From positions 62,001-126,000 of the forward strand of contig JAOAPI010000045.1 of assembly GCA_025462865.1 (NCBI GenBank): a stretch of 64,000 nt of DNA, written 5' to 3'. Below are positions 10,558 through 19,681 of this stretch, in pieces. This DNA is from Candidatus Sulfotelmatobacter sp. Lineage in GTDB: Bacteria; Acidobacteriota; Terriglobia; Terriglobales; Acidobacteriaceae. The position numbers and the translations under genes were made by a program. Position 1 is the stretch's first letter. Each line of letters begins with the position of its first letter. The notes under the pieces were generated by a model, which was not told the origin of the DNA, ran no database searches, and saw only the letters and a program-made list of their open reading frames with translations.

Positions 10558-10663
10558 AATGTTCTTTTTCCTACTCGCAACCAGAATTTCGCGTCGCCCC
10601 ACGCGCATTGGTTGGGATCATAACGTTTCCGCTCCGACCTTTGCAACAGAAGCCGTACCTTTA

Positions 10664-12292
10664 CTAGTGCTGCGACAAGGTGTCCGTTTTCTTGCCGCTG
10701 TTTTCAGGTTCCTCTTTGTGGTGAAAGTCCAAGCCAAAATGGGGCTCCGATTGCGTGCTGGTGACCTTGATTGGAATCTCTGTCCCCGCTCCATTCTTGC
10801 TGAAGAACGGGTCGACCGGCTTAAGAAGAATTGACTTCCACCCCTTCGTCATTTGAGACAGCTTTGCATTCATCCGGGCCTTGCCGTGAAAATCGAATTC
10901 TCGTCCGTCCAGACTGTAGTTCCCGGTCATATCGACCTGCGTCCCGGGAATCAAGAAATGCAGGAATGAAAATGACAATAGGCCTTCCCGCAGGGTAAAC
11001 ATTCCCTGCAGTTCGACGGGCACATCTGGCTGGTTTCCCTCCCGGACCTGCTTCGAGCCCAGGCTCCGCAGGCTCAACGAGTCGACTTTGCCCTGCACTT
11101 TTTCGTTCGTAAAGTGAGCACTAAGCACATGAAAATCGCCTGCCAACTTTAATCGGTTCGCTATAGTAGCGTCGCCCGGAGAAAGGTTCAGTCGCGTCTT
11201 CATCTCCACCGGCCCGCTCATGATTGGAGGATCGGTGCGCACGCCCAGTTTGAGCAAGTCTTCGATTCGTGCGTGATCCAATAAAACGTCAAGGTCGATG
11301 TGGTGGCCAGGCGCTCGACTCAGGCGAACCACAGAACCGCTCGCCGTGAAGGAAGAATGAAGAAAGGATGCCTTAACCGGTTTGAGATAAGTATCGCCAG
11401 AAGTGCCATCCACTACCGCATGAAAGTCAGTATGCAGCGCCACCGGATGCCCGCTGATTGCAATTCGGAAGTCTGGCGTGTCCGTGGTTCCGTGCACGAC
11501 GATATTGTTGAGAGTTCCCGAGTACTGGCCAACAGAGGAAAGCATCCCCGCGATGCCTTTGATAGTTCCCAAGTCCGCGTGGTTGAAGGAATACTGCCCT
11601 TGCACCGGAGTGTCACGAGGACTTTCTTGTTGCCACGGTCCGAATAGACCAGTCGATTGAATGTCGCCGACGGGTTTCGGATTGACTAAAGTGGCGTCGA
11701 ATTGAAAGGGCAGACCGCGCCCAATATCTTTCATTTTCAATTCGCTAATGGCAAACTCGAGCGGCGGCTTCCCCGGATTAATAGTGTTGATCAACAGCCT
11801 CGTGTTCTCACAGACGAACTGATCCACGAAAATTGTCATGCGTCCCGCTCTTGATCCCATTTTCGTCATTTCCTGACGATTTTTCTTCGGCGGGATATTT
11901 AGAACCATGCCCTGCACATACACGGTCTCGATGTGCATGGGGGAATGGAACAGGCTTCGTAATGCGGTTTGAAAACGAAACTCCTCGATCCCGATGAGAG
12001 CTTGAACCCCGGGTTCGTAGGCATTGGGATCTTTCGAGCCGTAAACTTTGAGGCCAGTTCCAGAAACTTCAATACCGTGAAGCAGAGAAACCTGGAATCC
12101 AGACAATTCCACTTTGCTGTTAAACCGGTCGGACAGAGTTTGAATGACCCGAGCTCGCAAGATGGGTTCGGCGTGCGCGATCACATATCGAATGGCGACG
12201 GTGGTAGTAATTACAAAAATGAGAGCCAGAATACCGACCCACCTCCACAGGCGGTGGCTTTTCTTCCGATGGGGTGCGGCGGAGACTTGCAT
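10664..12292 (-). CDS. AsmA-like membrane-anchored protein
   Basis: A 542-residue protein with a cytoplasmic basic N-terminus, one membrane anchor at about residues 17-38 (GILALIFVITTTVAIRYVI) and a long periplasmic region. The sequence just after the anchor (RARVIQTLSDRFNSKVELSGFQVSLL) is typical of AsmA/TamB-type proteins, which form long beta-grooves thought to move phospholipid or support outer-membrane assembly. The late region (FHFLIPGTQVDMTGNYSLDG, about 460-500) matches the AsmA_2 type C-terminus seen in Acidobacteria. It stands alone on its strand, 139 bp downstream of the permease gene. The precise substrate cannot be inferred. Confidence 0.8.
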   Translation of the reverse strand: MQVSAAPHRKKSHRLWRWVGILALIFVITTTVAIRYVIAHAEPILRARVIQTLSDRFNSKVELSGFQVSLLHGIEVSGTGLKVYGSKDPNAYEPGVQALIGIEEFRFQTALRSLFHSPMHIETVYVQGMVLNIPPKKNRQEMTKMGSRAGRMTIFVDQFVCENTRLLINTINPGKPPLEFAISELKMKDIGRGLPFQFDATLVNPKPVGDIQSTGLFGPWQQESPRDTPVQGQYSFNHADLGTIKGIAGMLSSVGQYSGTLNNIVVHGTTDTPDFRIAISGHPVALHTDFHAVVDGTSGDTYLKPVKASFLHSSFTASGSVVRLSRAPGHHIDLDVLLDHARIEDLLKLGVRTDPPIMSGPVEMKTRLNLSPGDATIANRLKLAGDFHVLSAHFTNEKVQGKVDSLSLRSLGSKQVREGNQPDVPVELQGMFTLREGLLSFSFLHFLIPGTQVDMTGNYSLDGREFDFHGKARMNAKLSQMTKGWKSILLKPVDPFFSKNGAGTEIPIKVTSTQSEPHFGLDFHHKEEPENSGKKTDTLSQH

Positions 12293-12431
12293 AATCGGCG
12301 CTTCACACTATTAGATGTGGGTACCTGCACTAGGCACATACAGTCTTTCCTGCAGATGCCCCGGCATTCGCAGCTTACGGTCCATTGTTTTTGCTCAGGC
12401 CACCCGTGATATGCGCTCAAAGAGAAGCGGA

Positions 12432-14360
12432 CTAGATTCTTTGATGCTGCGCGACTTCTCCCGTCGCGATTTCAGAATTCGCGATCTGACGAATTTGTTC
12501 GAGGGCATCCGACAGCGTGGCAGTGGCTACCCCAGGGCAGCTTGCACCTAGCCGTTCTTTCGCCTTGTCCGTGCCACCTTCAAAATCCCACAAACCAACG
12601 ATGATTTTTATTCCTGGGTTATTCGCCTGCAGTCTCCGACAGAGCGTGCGAGTCTGCCCCACCGCAGAAGGAAGGAGTGACGAGACGCAGATTATGTCGT
12701 ACTCGTGGTGCGATCCGGCCGCGAGCATTTCTTCCACCGCTCCGGCTTTCAGTTGGCGTGCCTCATACCCTGCATGCTGAAGTAATTGAGTGAGCATCAG
12801 CGCAATCAAGTCATCCGCACCCTTGCGGGATGGCATGCAAGCAATACTTTCGTTCATTTGCGCGGACGGGCGCGTCCCCCGTTTATGAGTCGCTTCCTCC
12901 GGCGCCTGTCCTTCCCCCATCTGATCGGCAAGATCTTCAATCAGTTCTTTTGTACTGCGAAGCACGAACCTTCGAGTGTCGTCGTCGAGATCGTTCATGT
13001 GATGATCTTGCTCTGCTAATCGAAGTGCGGGGATGATGATGGATTCATACAGACTTTCGAGGGAGTGATCTTTAAGATGGCCAACTGCTATCTCTCTTGC
13101 CTCTTCCTGATCGGCAGCGAGCAGGCGCTGGTAGAAGCGCTGGCCAGGCGTAAGCACCGGTTCGTCGCCGAGCGCCACCTCAAGGAAATGTAATTGCGGT
13201 ACGTAACGTCCCAGTACTACAAGGCAGACGGTGAGTGGGGTCGACAGGATTAATCCTACGGGGCCCCACAAAACTGTCCAAAAAATTGCCGCAACCAGGA
13301 TGGCCAAAGATGAAATGCCGGTGTGCACACCGTACAACGTGGGCTCAACGAAGTTGGAAATCACCAACTCGAGGACAACAAACAAACCGAAAGCCAAGCT
13401 AGCGTGCCGCCAGCCGGGAAAGACAGCAATCGACATCAGGATGGGAAATGCCGCAGCGGCCATTGTTCCGATGTAGGGCACAAAGCGCAGCAGAGCCGCC
13501 AGGAATCCCCAGAGAAACGCATGCGGGACACCGATAAAATAGAGACCGCCGCCGAACAATAAGCCATACGCTGCATTCACCAAAAATTGGAGCAAGAGAT
13601 AGCGGCTAAGCCGCTGTCCGGCATCGTCTAACGCCTGAGTCATTACGGTTAGCCGGCCCCTGCCCGCCAAACGAATCGCTCGATCCCGCAAGTCTTCCCG
13701 GTTGAGCAGCATGAAGACGGTGAAAATAATTACGATCACCGCAGTTTCGAGAACTCCTGCGAGCGGTCCCAGCAGCTGCCGAAGATTCTGAATGAGATTC
13801 GACGGAGGCGTGGCTACCTGCACCGCAATCGGACGAGCAGGACGGGAAGACCCCGGCTCTCTGTTTTGGTTTTGCGCCTGATTGGCGGCAATCTGTCCGG
13901 GGACCGCACTCAGCTCCTTGTTCAGTTCTTTTACGGTCGCAGTGGCCTTACTTAGGTTTCCGTTTTTCTGGGCGTGAAGCGCTTGGATTTTGGCGTCAAG
14001 GTTGTACTTGTAATCGGAAACGTGCCCCATCACTTCGACTAGTTGCCCTGCAACTCCCCAACTTAAGGTCCCCGCCAGCGCAAAGGCAAAGGCCAGCACA
14101 ATGAATACTGACGGACCCCGGCCCAGGCGCAATTTTTCCAATTGAGTGACAAAAGGAGTGAGGAGAAAACTAAACACCAGGCCCAAGGCTAAAGGGATAA
14201 GAACCTGGCGGCCAAAATATAAGGCTGCTATCGCCAGCACGAAGGCGATAAACATCAGCGATCTGGACGAATCCCTGGAGCGAACCACTGCTGGCCCCCG
14301 GTCAATCTTCGCCGGATTCGCCGTTTGAGTCGCGGGTTCGAGCGATCGGAAGAGCCTCAT
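12432..14360 (-). CDS. AI-2E-type permease with C-terminal B12-fold-like domain
   Basis: A 642-residue protein. Residues ~35-400 form an AI-2E/PerM family transporter with about eight membrane segments. A soluble Gln/Asn-rich insert lies after the second pair (~120-190), and the conserved region LLRFVPYIGTMAAAAFP and the NFVEPTLYG motif follow. The C-terminal ~240 residues are not part of that family: a helical stretch (ESLYESIIIPALRLAEQ) is followed by an alpha/beta region. The latter (MPSRKGADDLIALMLTQLLQHAGYEARQL, broken here at ADDL, then IICVSSLLPSAV) looks like the fold of cobalamin-binding or MerR-B12 domains but without the DxHxxG cobalamin motif. Transported substrate and ligand are unknown. 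Confidence 0.8.
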   Translation of the reverse strand: MRLFRSLEPATQTANPAKIDRGPAVVRSRDSSRSLMFIAFVLAIAALYFGRQVLIPLALGLVFSFLLTPFVTQLEKLRLGRGPSVFIVLAFAFALAGTLSWGVAGQLVEVMGHVSDYKYNLDAKIQALHAQKNGNLSKATATVKELNKELSAVPGQIAANQAQNQNREPGSSRPARPIAVQVATPPSNLIQNLRQLLGPLAGVLETAVIVIIFTVFMLLNREDLRDRAIRLAGRGRLTVMTQALDDAGQRLSRYLLLQFLVNAAYGLLFGGGLYFIGVPHAFLWGFLAALLRFVPYIGTMAAAAFPILMSIAVFPGWRHASLAFGLFVVLELVISNFVEPTLYGVHTGISSLAILVAAIFWTVLWGPVGLILSTPLTVCLVVLGRYVPQLHFLEVALGDEPVLTPGQRFYQRLLAADQEEAREIAVGHLKDHSLESLYESIIIPALRLAEQDHHMNDLDDDTRRFVLRSTKELIEDLADQMGEGQAPEEATHKRGTRPSAQMNESIACMPSRKGADDLIALMLTQLLQHAGYEARQLKAGAVEEMLAAGSHHEYDIICVSSLLPSAVGQTRTLCRRLQANNPGIKIIVGLWDFEGGTDKAKERLGASCPGVATATLSDALEQIRQIANSEIATGEVAQHQRI

Positions 14361-14463
14361 TTGGCAAGACCAAACTCAGGGTGCTGTCACTAAGATGCAC
14401 CTGAGCTCGGAAGCTGCCGTACAGTGGTGTCCCCTCGGCTCCAATGCTCGCCCCCAAACCTCA

Positions 14464-16881
14464 TCATGGCCCGAGCAGGCCGTAGACGTCGAGCTCAGTG
14501 GCGGTGGGAACAAAAACTCTGCCACCGCTGATGGTTGGCGAGGTGAATTTCAGAGCCTTACCCGCCGTATCACGCGAGCTCGCCTGGGAACTGTTGTAAA
14601 GTTCCGTGGCCACATTCGTGGCATCGGAGGCGTGCAGTACTGCAGGCCCACTGGAAGAAGGATCGGTCCCGTTATAGTTTGTGTTGTCGATTTCCCAAAT
14701 GATGCCGTCAACCGTGCCATTGGCTGAGAGTGAAGCAGTTGAGCCGTGGGCATCCCACGCCAAGGTTCCGGAAGACACGGGATTGGTCGAAAGCATTCCG
14801 TTGCTCCAGGTAAAAGCGTGCAGCACGTCGCCTTCGGGATGGAAATATACGAAGCCGTTCCAGTAAACAGGCGTCGAAAAGATGTTGTCGAATTGTTTGG
14901 TCCCGGTATGGACGGTCTGGATGACACTATTTTTCGATGAATTAAAGCCACCCATGTTATCGCGATCAACGACGAAGATGTTCCCGTCTTTTCCTCCTCC
15001 GACGGTCTCGTGAGGATAGGTAGACGATCCGGGCAGCAGAATATTTCCACCGCTTCCCAAGTCAGCGTCATTCTGCGCCAAAAAGTTATTGTTATCTGGA
15101 GCAAAGAAATCAAGCACCGATAAATCTGTCGGAGCTAGACGCAGGAAGGAATCGTTATACAGCAACGTGCTGTAATTTTCGTCGCCGGCATCTACTCCGC
15201 TCAACAAGTAAAGATCGCCAGTCGCATCGTCAATTGCCGGGGCGCCTCCACCATTCCAGAGGCCGCCGCCGGCTCCATCCGGCGTGACGTTGAAAATGGC
15301 TGTTTGCTTGAGGCTAGTCTTGTTGTAAGCCAGCACCCACCCATGCGGGCAATTCCCAAATCCTACGTAGATTGCGTTTGTGACTGGATTGAGAGCCAAG
15401 CCTGGGCGCTGATAGCAGGAAGTTTCGAGAGTTATCGTTCCACCAGAGCTGTCCGCGCCGGTGCCGGCTACGCTGCCCGTGACTGCGACAGGCCCTCCGA
15501 ATTTGTCGGCTCCGGTAGCTACATCGAGCGCATGTAGCCAGAATGGAGTGGTTTGCCCTGCCACTTCGGCGACGACATATATCGTGTTCGTGCTGGAATC
15601 GATCACCGGGGTCGACAGAATTCCGACGTACGGATTTACGCCTTCCGCGGAATTCTTGCTCACGTGTGGGCCCAGATTGACCTTCCAGAAGGTTTGCGCC
15701 GTCTGCGCGGTTGCGCCCGCATCGAAGGCATAAACACTATTGTTCTGAGTCGCCACGAAAACTACAGAGTGCGTCCCGCCGCCGATGCTGACCTGGGGCA
15801 TATATAAAGGCTGGGCGTAAATCTGGCCATCCACAGGATAGGAAAACAGCTTGCCGAACTGCGATGAATTGACGTTTAAAGGCGTCAGGTTTACTTCCTG
15901 AAGGAACGCACCATCGCGCGCGTCGTCATTGTGATAGGTGAGCACCGCCGCACCCGAACCCGGTTTCATTACCGTGACGGTAGCCGAGCCGCTAGCGGTC
16001 GGATCCGCCGAACTGGTCGCCACCACAGTGTGAGCGCCCACGGCAGATGGAGCAGTGTACGAGCCACCGGAAGTGATGATCCCGGTTGTGCTGTTGCCTC
16101 CGGCAACCCCATCAACTGACCACGTTACGGCCGTATTTGTTGACCCTTTAACTGTTGCGGTAAACGGTTGAGTACCAGATGGCGCAAGGACAGTCGAGGA
16201 CGGCGAGACTACAACGCTGATACCGTTTGTCACGGTTAATGTCGCTGTTCCGTTGATCCCGCTCAGGGTCGCCGTTATGATGCTCGATCCTGATGCCACT
16301 CCAGTTGCCAGGCCGCTGGAATTTATGGTCGCAGTCGCTGGAGTCCCAGAGGTCCACGTGACCGATGAGGTCACAGTTGCAGTTGTGCTGTCGGTGTATG
16401 TCGCGGTCGCACTAAACTGCTGCGTGGCGCCGACCGAAATACTTGGACTGCCCGGTGAGACCGCAATCGATTGGACAGTCTTTGCCACAGCGCCAACGTT
16501 GAGCGTTGCAGTCCCACTAACGCCGGTTAGGGAAGCGGTCATTGTGCTCGATCCAGAACTGACGCCCGTCGCCACTCCACTGGAATTGATGGTCGCCACA
16601 GAAGGCGTCGCGGATGTCCACGTTGCCGTCGATGTTATGTCGGCGGTGGTGTTGTCGCTATAGTTCGCCGTAGCAGTGAACTGCTGCGTCCCGCCAATGC
16701 TGATGCTTTGACTGGCAGGTGTGACGGCCACCGACGTCAGAGACTTGGTTGGAGGCGGACCTCCGGTAGAGGTAGACCGAAAGCCTTGGCAGCCCAACCC
16801 CGAAATTGTGAGAGCGAGGCCAAGACTAAGACAGGATGCTGGAATTGCTAACGGCGAAGAGAAGCGACGAATGGCAGGCAT
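14464..16881 (-). CDS. Lipoprotein with Big-2 repeats and PQQ-like beta-propeller
   Basis: An 805-residue exported protein. The ATG at 16881 is chosen because GGGAG precedes it and because it gives a clean lipoprotein signal peptide ending in the lipobox SGLGC. Two bacterial Ig-like (Big_2) repeats follow, each with an SVAVTP or SIAVSP start and a TATINSSGVATG-type core. A third Ig-like domain comes next, and then a ~480-residue region with AQPLYMPQVSI, FVATQNNSVYAFDA and GNIFVVDRDN, typical of PQQ-like or quinoprotein-type propellers. It is probably tethered to the envelope and displayed. There is no evidence for bound PQQ or enzyme activity. Confidence 0.82.
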   Translation of the reverse strand: MPAIRRFSSPLAIPASCLSLGLALTISGLGCQGFRSTSTGGPPPTKSLTSVAVTPASQSISIGGTQQFTATANYSDNTTADITSTATWTSATPSVATINSSGVATGVSSGSSTMTASLTGVSGTATLNVGAVAKTVQSIAVSPGSPSISVGATQQFSATATYTDSTTATVTSSVTWTSGTPATATINSSGLATGVASGSSIITATLSGINGTATLTVTNGISVVVSPSSTVLAPSGTQPFTATVKGSTNTAVTWSVDGVAGGNSTTGIITSGGSYTAPSAVGAHTVVATSSADPTASGSATVTVMKPGSGAAVLTYHNDDARDGAFLQEVNLTPLNVNSSQFGKLFSYPVDGQIYAQPLYMPQVSIGGGTHSVVFVATQNNSVYAFDAGATAQTAQTFWKVNLGPHVSKNSAEGVNPYVGILSTPVIDSSTNTIYVVAEVAGQTTPFWLHALDVATGADKFGGPVAVTGSVAGTGADSSGGTITLETSCYQRPGLALNPVTNAIYVGFGNCPHGWVLAYNKTSLKQTAIFNVTPDGAGGGLWNGGGAPAIDDATGDLYLLSGVDAGDENYSTLLYNDSFLRLAPTDLSVLDFFAPDNNNFLAQNDADLGSGGNILLPGSSTYPHETVGGGKDGNIFVVDRDNMGGFNSSKNSVIQTVHTGTKQFDNIFSTPVYWNGFVYFHPEGDVLHAFTWSNGMLSTNPVSSGTLAWDAHGSTASLSANGTVDGIIWEIDNTNYNGTDPSSSGPAVLHASDATNVATELYNSSQASSRDTAGKALKFTSPTISGGRVFVPTATELDVYGLLGP

Positions 16882-17259
16882 AATACTCCCGGGTCTTTCC
16901 GCAGGGGGCATACTCGACGGGAACTTAGTGGCTAAATACGCCTCAGGGGTTGCTGCCACCCGACTCACCGGGAAGGGCTAGGGAGGGGTAGTACTTCCGA
17001 GTAAAAAAAGGGCATTTAAGGTTTGACGGATACAGGATCTCTGGTAGTCTTACTACACTGTTTCACTGAGTGGTTCCAGGTTTGGGCCGTAGTTCCTAGC
17101 GGTAATGAGCCCAAGTATCGCCTGAAACCCATAGCAACAACGCCACTTAAAGCCACTTCTTCTGAAACCCAGCCGCGCCCGCTCGCGCAAAATGGGTAGC
17201 TTCATACGTTTGCAGTTCTGCTGGTCGGAAGCTAAATCCACCTCATTGGAGAAGTTTGC
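16882..17259. other. Divergent intergenic region, lipoprotein / Ig-like secreted protein
   Basis: About 378 bases without a supportable gene. A possible rightward promoter is TTGACG at 17023-17028 with TAGTCT at 17045-17050 (16-base spacer). The -10 overlaps a small inverted repeat, GTAGT-CTT-ACTAC at 17044-17056. The rest shows no clear structure. Confidence 0.4.
17023..17050 (+). promoter_or_regulatory. Candidate promoter upstream of the Ig-like secreted protein
   Basis: TTGACG and TAGTCT are separated by 16 bases. A 5-bp inverted repeat (GTAGT/ACTAC) overlaps the -10 and could be an operator. The -35 is good and the -10 is poor. The start codon is 210 bases downstream, so the leader would be long. 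Confidence 0.3.
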
Positions 17260-18579
17260 ATGACAAAGTCTTTATCGCTGATCGTGTGCCTGCTCGTAAT
17301 TTGTTCGTCGGCGGCATTCGCTGGGGTTACGGTCACCTCGCCCGCTAATGGCGCTACCCTCTCCGGTCCCATTCCTTATGCGGCAACGGCCACGACGTCC
17401 TCTTGTTCTAAGGGTGTCGGATCAATGGGAATTTACACGGCTCCTGGAGTCTTGGCCTATTCGTCGAGTGGGTCGACTCTGAATACGAGTTTGAACCTCA
17501 GCCCAGGAACCTATAACACCGTCGTCGAAGAGTGGGACAATTGCGGTGGAGCAGCCACCACACCCATAAAAATTACCGTCAGCACAGGTGGCGGGCAAAA
17601 CGGTGTTTATGTGACTTCGCCGGCGAATAACAGCACTGTCGGTTCTCCGGTCAAATTTGTCGCAACAGCGACGACTTCTTGTTCGAAGGGCGTTTCCTCC
17701 ATGGGAATCTACACCGCCCCGGGCGTTTTGGCCTACACGGTTCAGGGAGCGAGCATGAACTACAGCTTGCCGCTTAATGCCGGGAAATATAACACTGTGG
17801 TTCAAGAATGGGATGGATGCGGCGGAGCTAGCACCACTCCGGTCACCATCACTGTCAGCGGCGGCTCCGGCGGTGGCGGGAACACATTCACAAACCTGCA
17901 AAAGACCGGCGGTTGGGGACAGTACGGTCAGAGAGCCCCGACCTTCATCGACTGCTCGCCTTCGCCCTGCGACAACATCACGTTCTCGATGACCCAGAAT
18001 GTTAAGTCTCCCTCCATGAGTGGAGCGTCGACCGCGATGTATCTGGCAGGAACCCAGGGTTACGGAGACGGTCTCTGGAATAATCACCTGATCGGCGACG
18101 GCACTTCCCAGGGATTGCCCGACTCGAATCACACGCTTGTGCCTCAGTATCACAACTTCACCTATGACGTGTACTTCTGGGTCAGCAGTCTGACTGCTCC
18201 TCAGGCGGTGGAGTTCGATCTGAACCAGTTCTTCAACGGCATGGGCTTCATTTGGGGCCACGAATGCCGCATGGCCGGAGGCAACCAATGGGATATCTGG
18301 GATAACATCAATCAGCATTGGGTTCCCACCGGTATCTCTTGCTACCCGAATGCCAACGCGTGGAACCACTTGGTCCTTCAGGTTCAGCGCACTTCCAACA
18401 ACGAGTTGCTGTATCAGTCAATCACCCTGAACGGCGTGGTCCATACGCTGAATCAGTACTACAACCACGGGTCCGCTCCCGGATGGTGGGGGATTACCGT
18501 CAACTACCAAGAGGACGGGAACGTTAGCCAATCACCGTTCACTGTGTATTTGGACGAGTTCAACTTCACCTACCAGTGA
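17260..18579 (+). CDS. Secreted protein with two Ig-like repeats and lectin-like C-terminus
   Basis: A 439-residue exported protein with signal peptide at residues 1-21 (cleavage after AFA). Two near-identical Ig-like repeats follow, about 22-112 and 117-203. Each begins V-x-VTSPAN and carries a conserved Cys (SCSKGV), GIYTAPGVLAY and a second Cys (WDNCGG or WDGCGG), so each repeat probably has an internal disulfide. A Gly-rich linker leads to a C-terminal ~230-residue domain rich in Trp, Asn and aromatic residues (NQFFNGMGFIWGHEC; VYLDEFNFTYQ), which resembles ConA-like lectin/glucanase folds. GGAGAA precedes the ATG. The function may be carbohydrate or surface binding; this is a guess from fold. 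Confidence 0.75.
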   Translation: MTKSLSLIVCLLVICSSAAFAGVTVTSPANGATLSGPIPYAATATTSSCSKGVGSMGIYTAPGVLAYSSSGSTLNTSLNLSPGTYNTVVEEWDNCGGAATTPIKITVSTGGGQNGVYVTSPANNSTVGSPVKFVATATTSCSKGVSSMGIYTAPGVLAYTVQGASMNYSLPLNAGKYNTVVQEWDGCGGASTTPVTITVSGGSGGGGNTFTNLQKTGGWGQYGQRAPTFIDCSPSPCDNITFSMTQNVKSPSMSGASTAMYLAGTQGYGDGLWNNHLIGDGTSQGLPDSNHTLVPQYHNFTYDVYFWVSSLTAPQAVEFDLNQFFNGMGFIWGHECRMAGGNQWDIWDNINQHWVPTGISCYPNANAWNHLVLQVQRTSNNELLYQSITLNGVVHTLNQYYNHGSAPGWWGITVNYQEDGNVSQSPFTVYLDEFNFTYQ

Positions 18580-18610
18580 AGATGAAGCAATAAGGAACTG
18601 GCCGACAGAG

Positions 18611-18634
18611 GGGGCACATCGAAAGATGTGCCCC
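18611..18634 (+). terminator. Hairpin after Ig-like secreted protein gene
   Basis: Perfect 10-bp stem GGGGCACATC/GATGTGCCCC closed by a GAAA (GNRA) tetraloop, 31 bases after the stop at 18579. The downstream tract is only TTCTGC, so it is a weak intrinsic terminator or an RNA 3'-end stabiliser. Confidence 0.6.
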
Positions 18635-18681
18635 TTCTGCATGCCCGAAACATTCAGAGAAAAGGTAGCCTACAGCCAACC

Positions 18682-18714
18682 AAAAAAATGCGGATCCGGA
18701 AGAACCGGATCCGC
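18682..18714 (-). terminator. Rho-independent terminator of the Pro/Ser-rich protein gene
   Basis: On the minus strand, a perfect 10-bp stem (GCGGATCCGG/CCGGATCCGC, loop of five) is followed by A and seven T residues (18682-18688 on the plus strand are seven A). It lies 27 bases after the stop at 18741. Confidence 0.8.
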
Positions 18715-18740
18715 TTGGGGAAACAGGGAAACTTGATAGT

Positions 18741-19322
18741 TTATTTAGGGCTACTTGGGGAAGCCGTCGGCGGGCATGGCGTACCGTTGGGCGAAACTCC
18801 AGCAGAATTTCCTTGCGTGTTGCCCGACGTTGAGGGCGACGCAGCGGAATTTGATGAACCAGAATTTGAGCCAGAACCAGACGAGCCCGTATTTGGCGCC
18901 GAAGAGCCTGAAGTCCCGGCCGTACTGGGCAACGTTCCGCATGGAGAACCGCTAGGGCTGGTTCCCGGGGTGTTCGAAGTGTTCGGATTTACCGTTGAAG
19001 GCTGTGTGTTGTTGCCAGGAGTTGCAGGATTCGTTGAGTTGGATCCCGGAACACCAGAAGGTGAATTAGGGGTGGCCGACCCATTAGGCGGGGTCGCGGT
19101 ACTAGCTGGTGGAGTGGCCGTACTCGCAGGCGGACTCGCTGGACTGGCCGGAGGCGTCGCCGAGTGCGGAGGCGGTGTTGCCGTTCCCGGCGCCTGTGAT
19201 TGTCCTGCCGCTGAACCGCCAGCCGGTGCCGCACCGCCAGCGCCGCCAGCGCCACTTTGCGCCACCACCCAGGTAGCGCACAAAAGAAGAACGGATAAGA
19301 AAGCAAGTTTTTTTGCTGACAT
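18741..19322 (-). CDS. Secreted low-complexity Pro/Ser/Thr/Gly-rich protein
   Basis: A 193-residue exported protein. The ATG at 19322 is chosen because GAGGG lies 7 bases upstream and the product then begins with a clean signal peptide (MSAKKLAFLSVLLLCATWVVAQ). The mature part is almost entirely Pro, Ser, Thr, Gly, Ala and Asn, including imperfect ATPPAS repeats near residues 50-75 and two Cys in similar SPCG/TPCP contexts. It is probably disordered and could be wall- or matrix-associated. No enzymatic domain. The terminator at 18682-18714 on the same strand supports the gene. The antisense open frame over the same bases lacks such signals. Confidence 0.75.
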   Translation of the reverse strand: MSAKKLAFLSVLLLCATWVVAQSGAGGAGGAAPAGGSAAGQSQAPGTATPPPHSATPPASPASPPASTATPPASTATPPNGSATPNSPSGVPGSNSTNPATPGNNTQPSTVNPNTSNTPGTSPSGSPCGTLPSTAGTSGSSAPNTGSSGSGSNSGSSNSAASPSTSGNTQGNSAGVSPNGTPCPPTASPSSPK

Positions 19323-19681
19323 GGGAAGCCCTCGTTGAATTTTCTGATCCCTTTCACGCGAGCGGACGCTGCTTCGGGAATCTGTTCTCAAATTCAGTTT
19401 GTTCGAAGAGCCCCATCGAACCCATCGGGCGGATGCCGTAGCTAGCTGCGAGTGATCCGGTACGGGACCATTCACAGTTTGAACGTGGTGACACTCTGCC
19501 AATTCCCTGGAAAGGTCCTCGATCCGCTCGTAATTGAACACGTTGGTAACGTCAGTAACTTGGAGCCTTTGGCTTCTGCGGTGAAAATGTCCTTAGACGG
19601 TGCCACGATCCCCTCCCGCCCGGGGGGGACGTGAAGGTATGCCTCACAGTTCAGTGCAGGCAAGAACTACGGATCGCAGCT
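19323..19681. other. Divergent intergenic region
   Basis: About 359 bases between the secreted Pro/Ser-rich protein (leftward) and the Ser/Thr kinase (rightward). I see no supportable gene. A G-run of seven at 19621-19628 precedes the alternative GTG start at 19631 for the kinase. Confidence 0.45.

Noticed and set aside
17422-18369. Minus-strand frame of 315 codons
   Set aside because: Antisense to the Ig-like secreted protein, whose signal peptide and repeats are convincing.
18628-19338. Plus-strand frame of 236 codons rich in Glu, Val and Gly
   Set aside because: It is the complement of the Pro/Ser/Thr-rich protein, which has a signal peptide, ribosome site and terminator on the minus strand.
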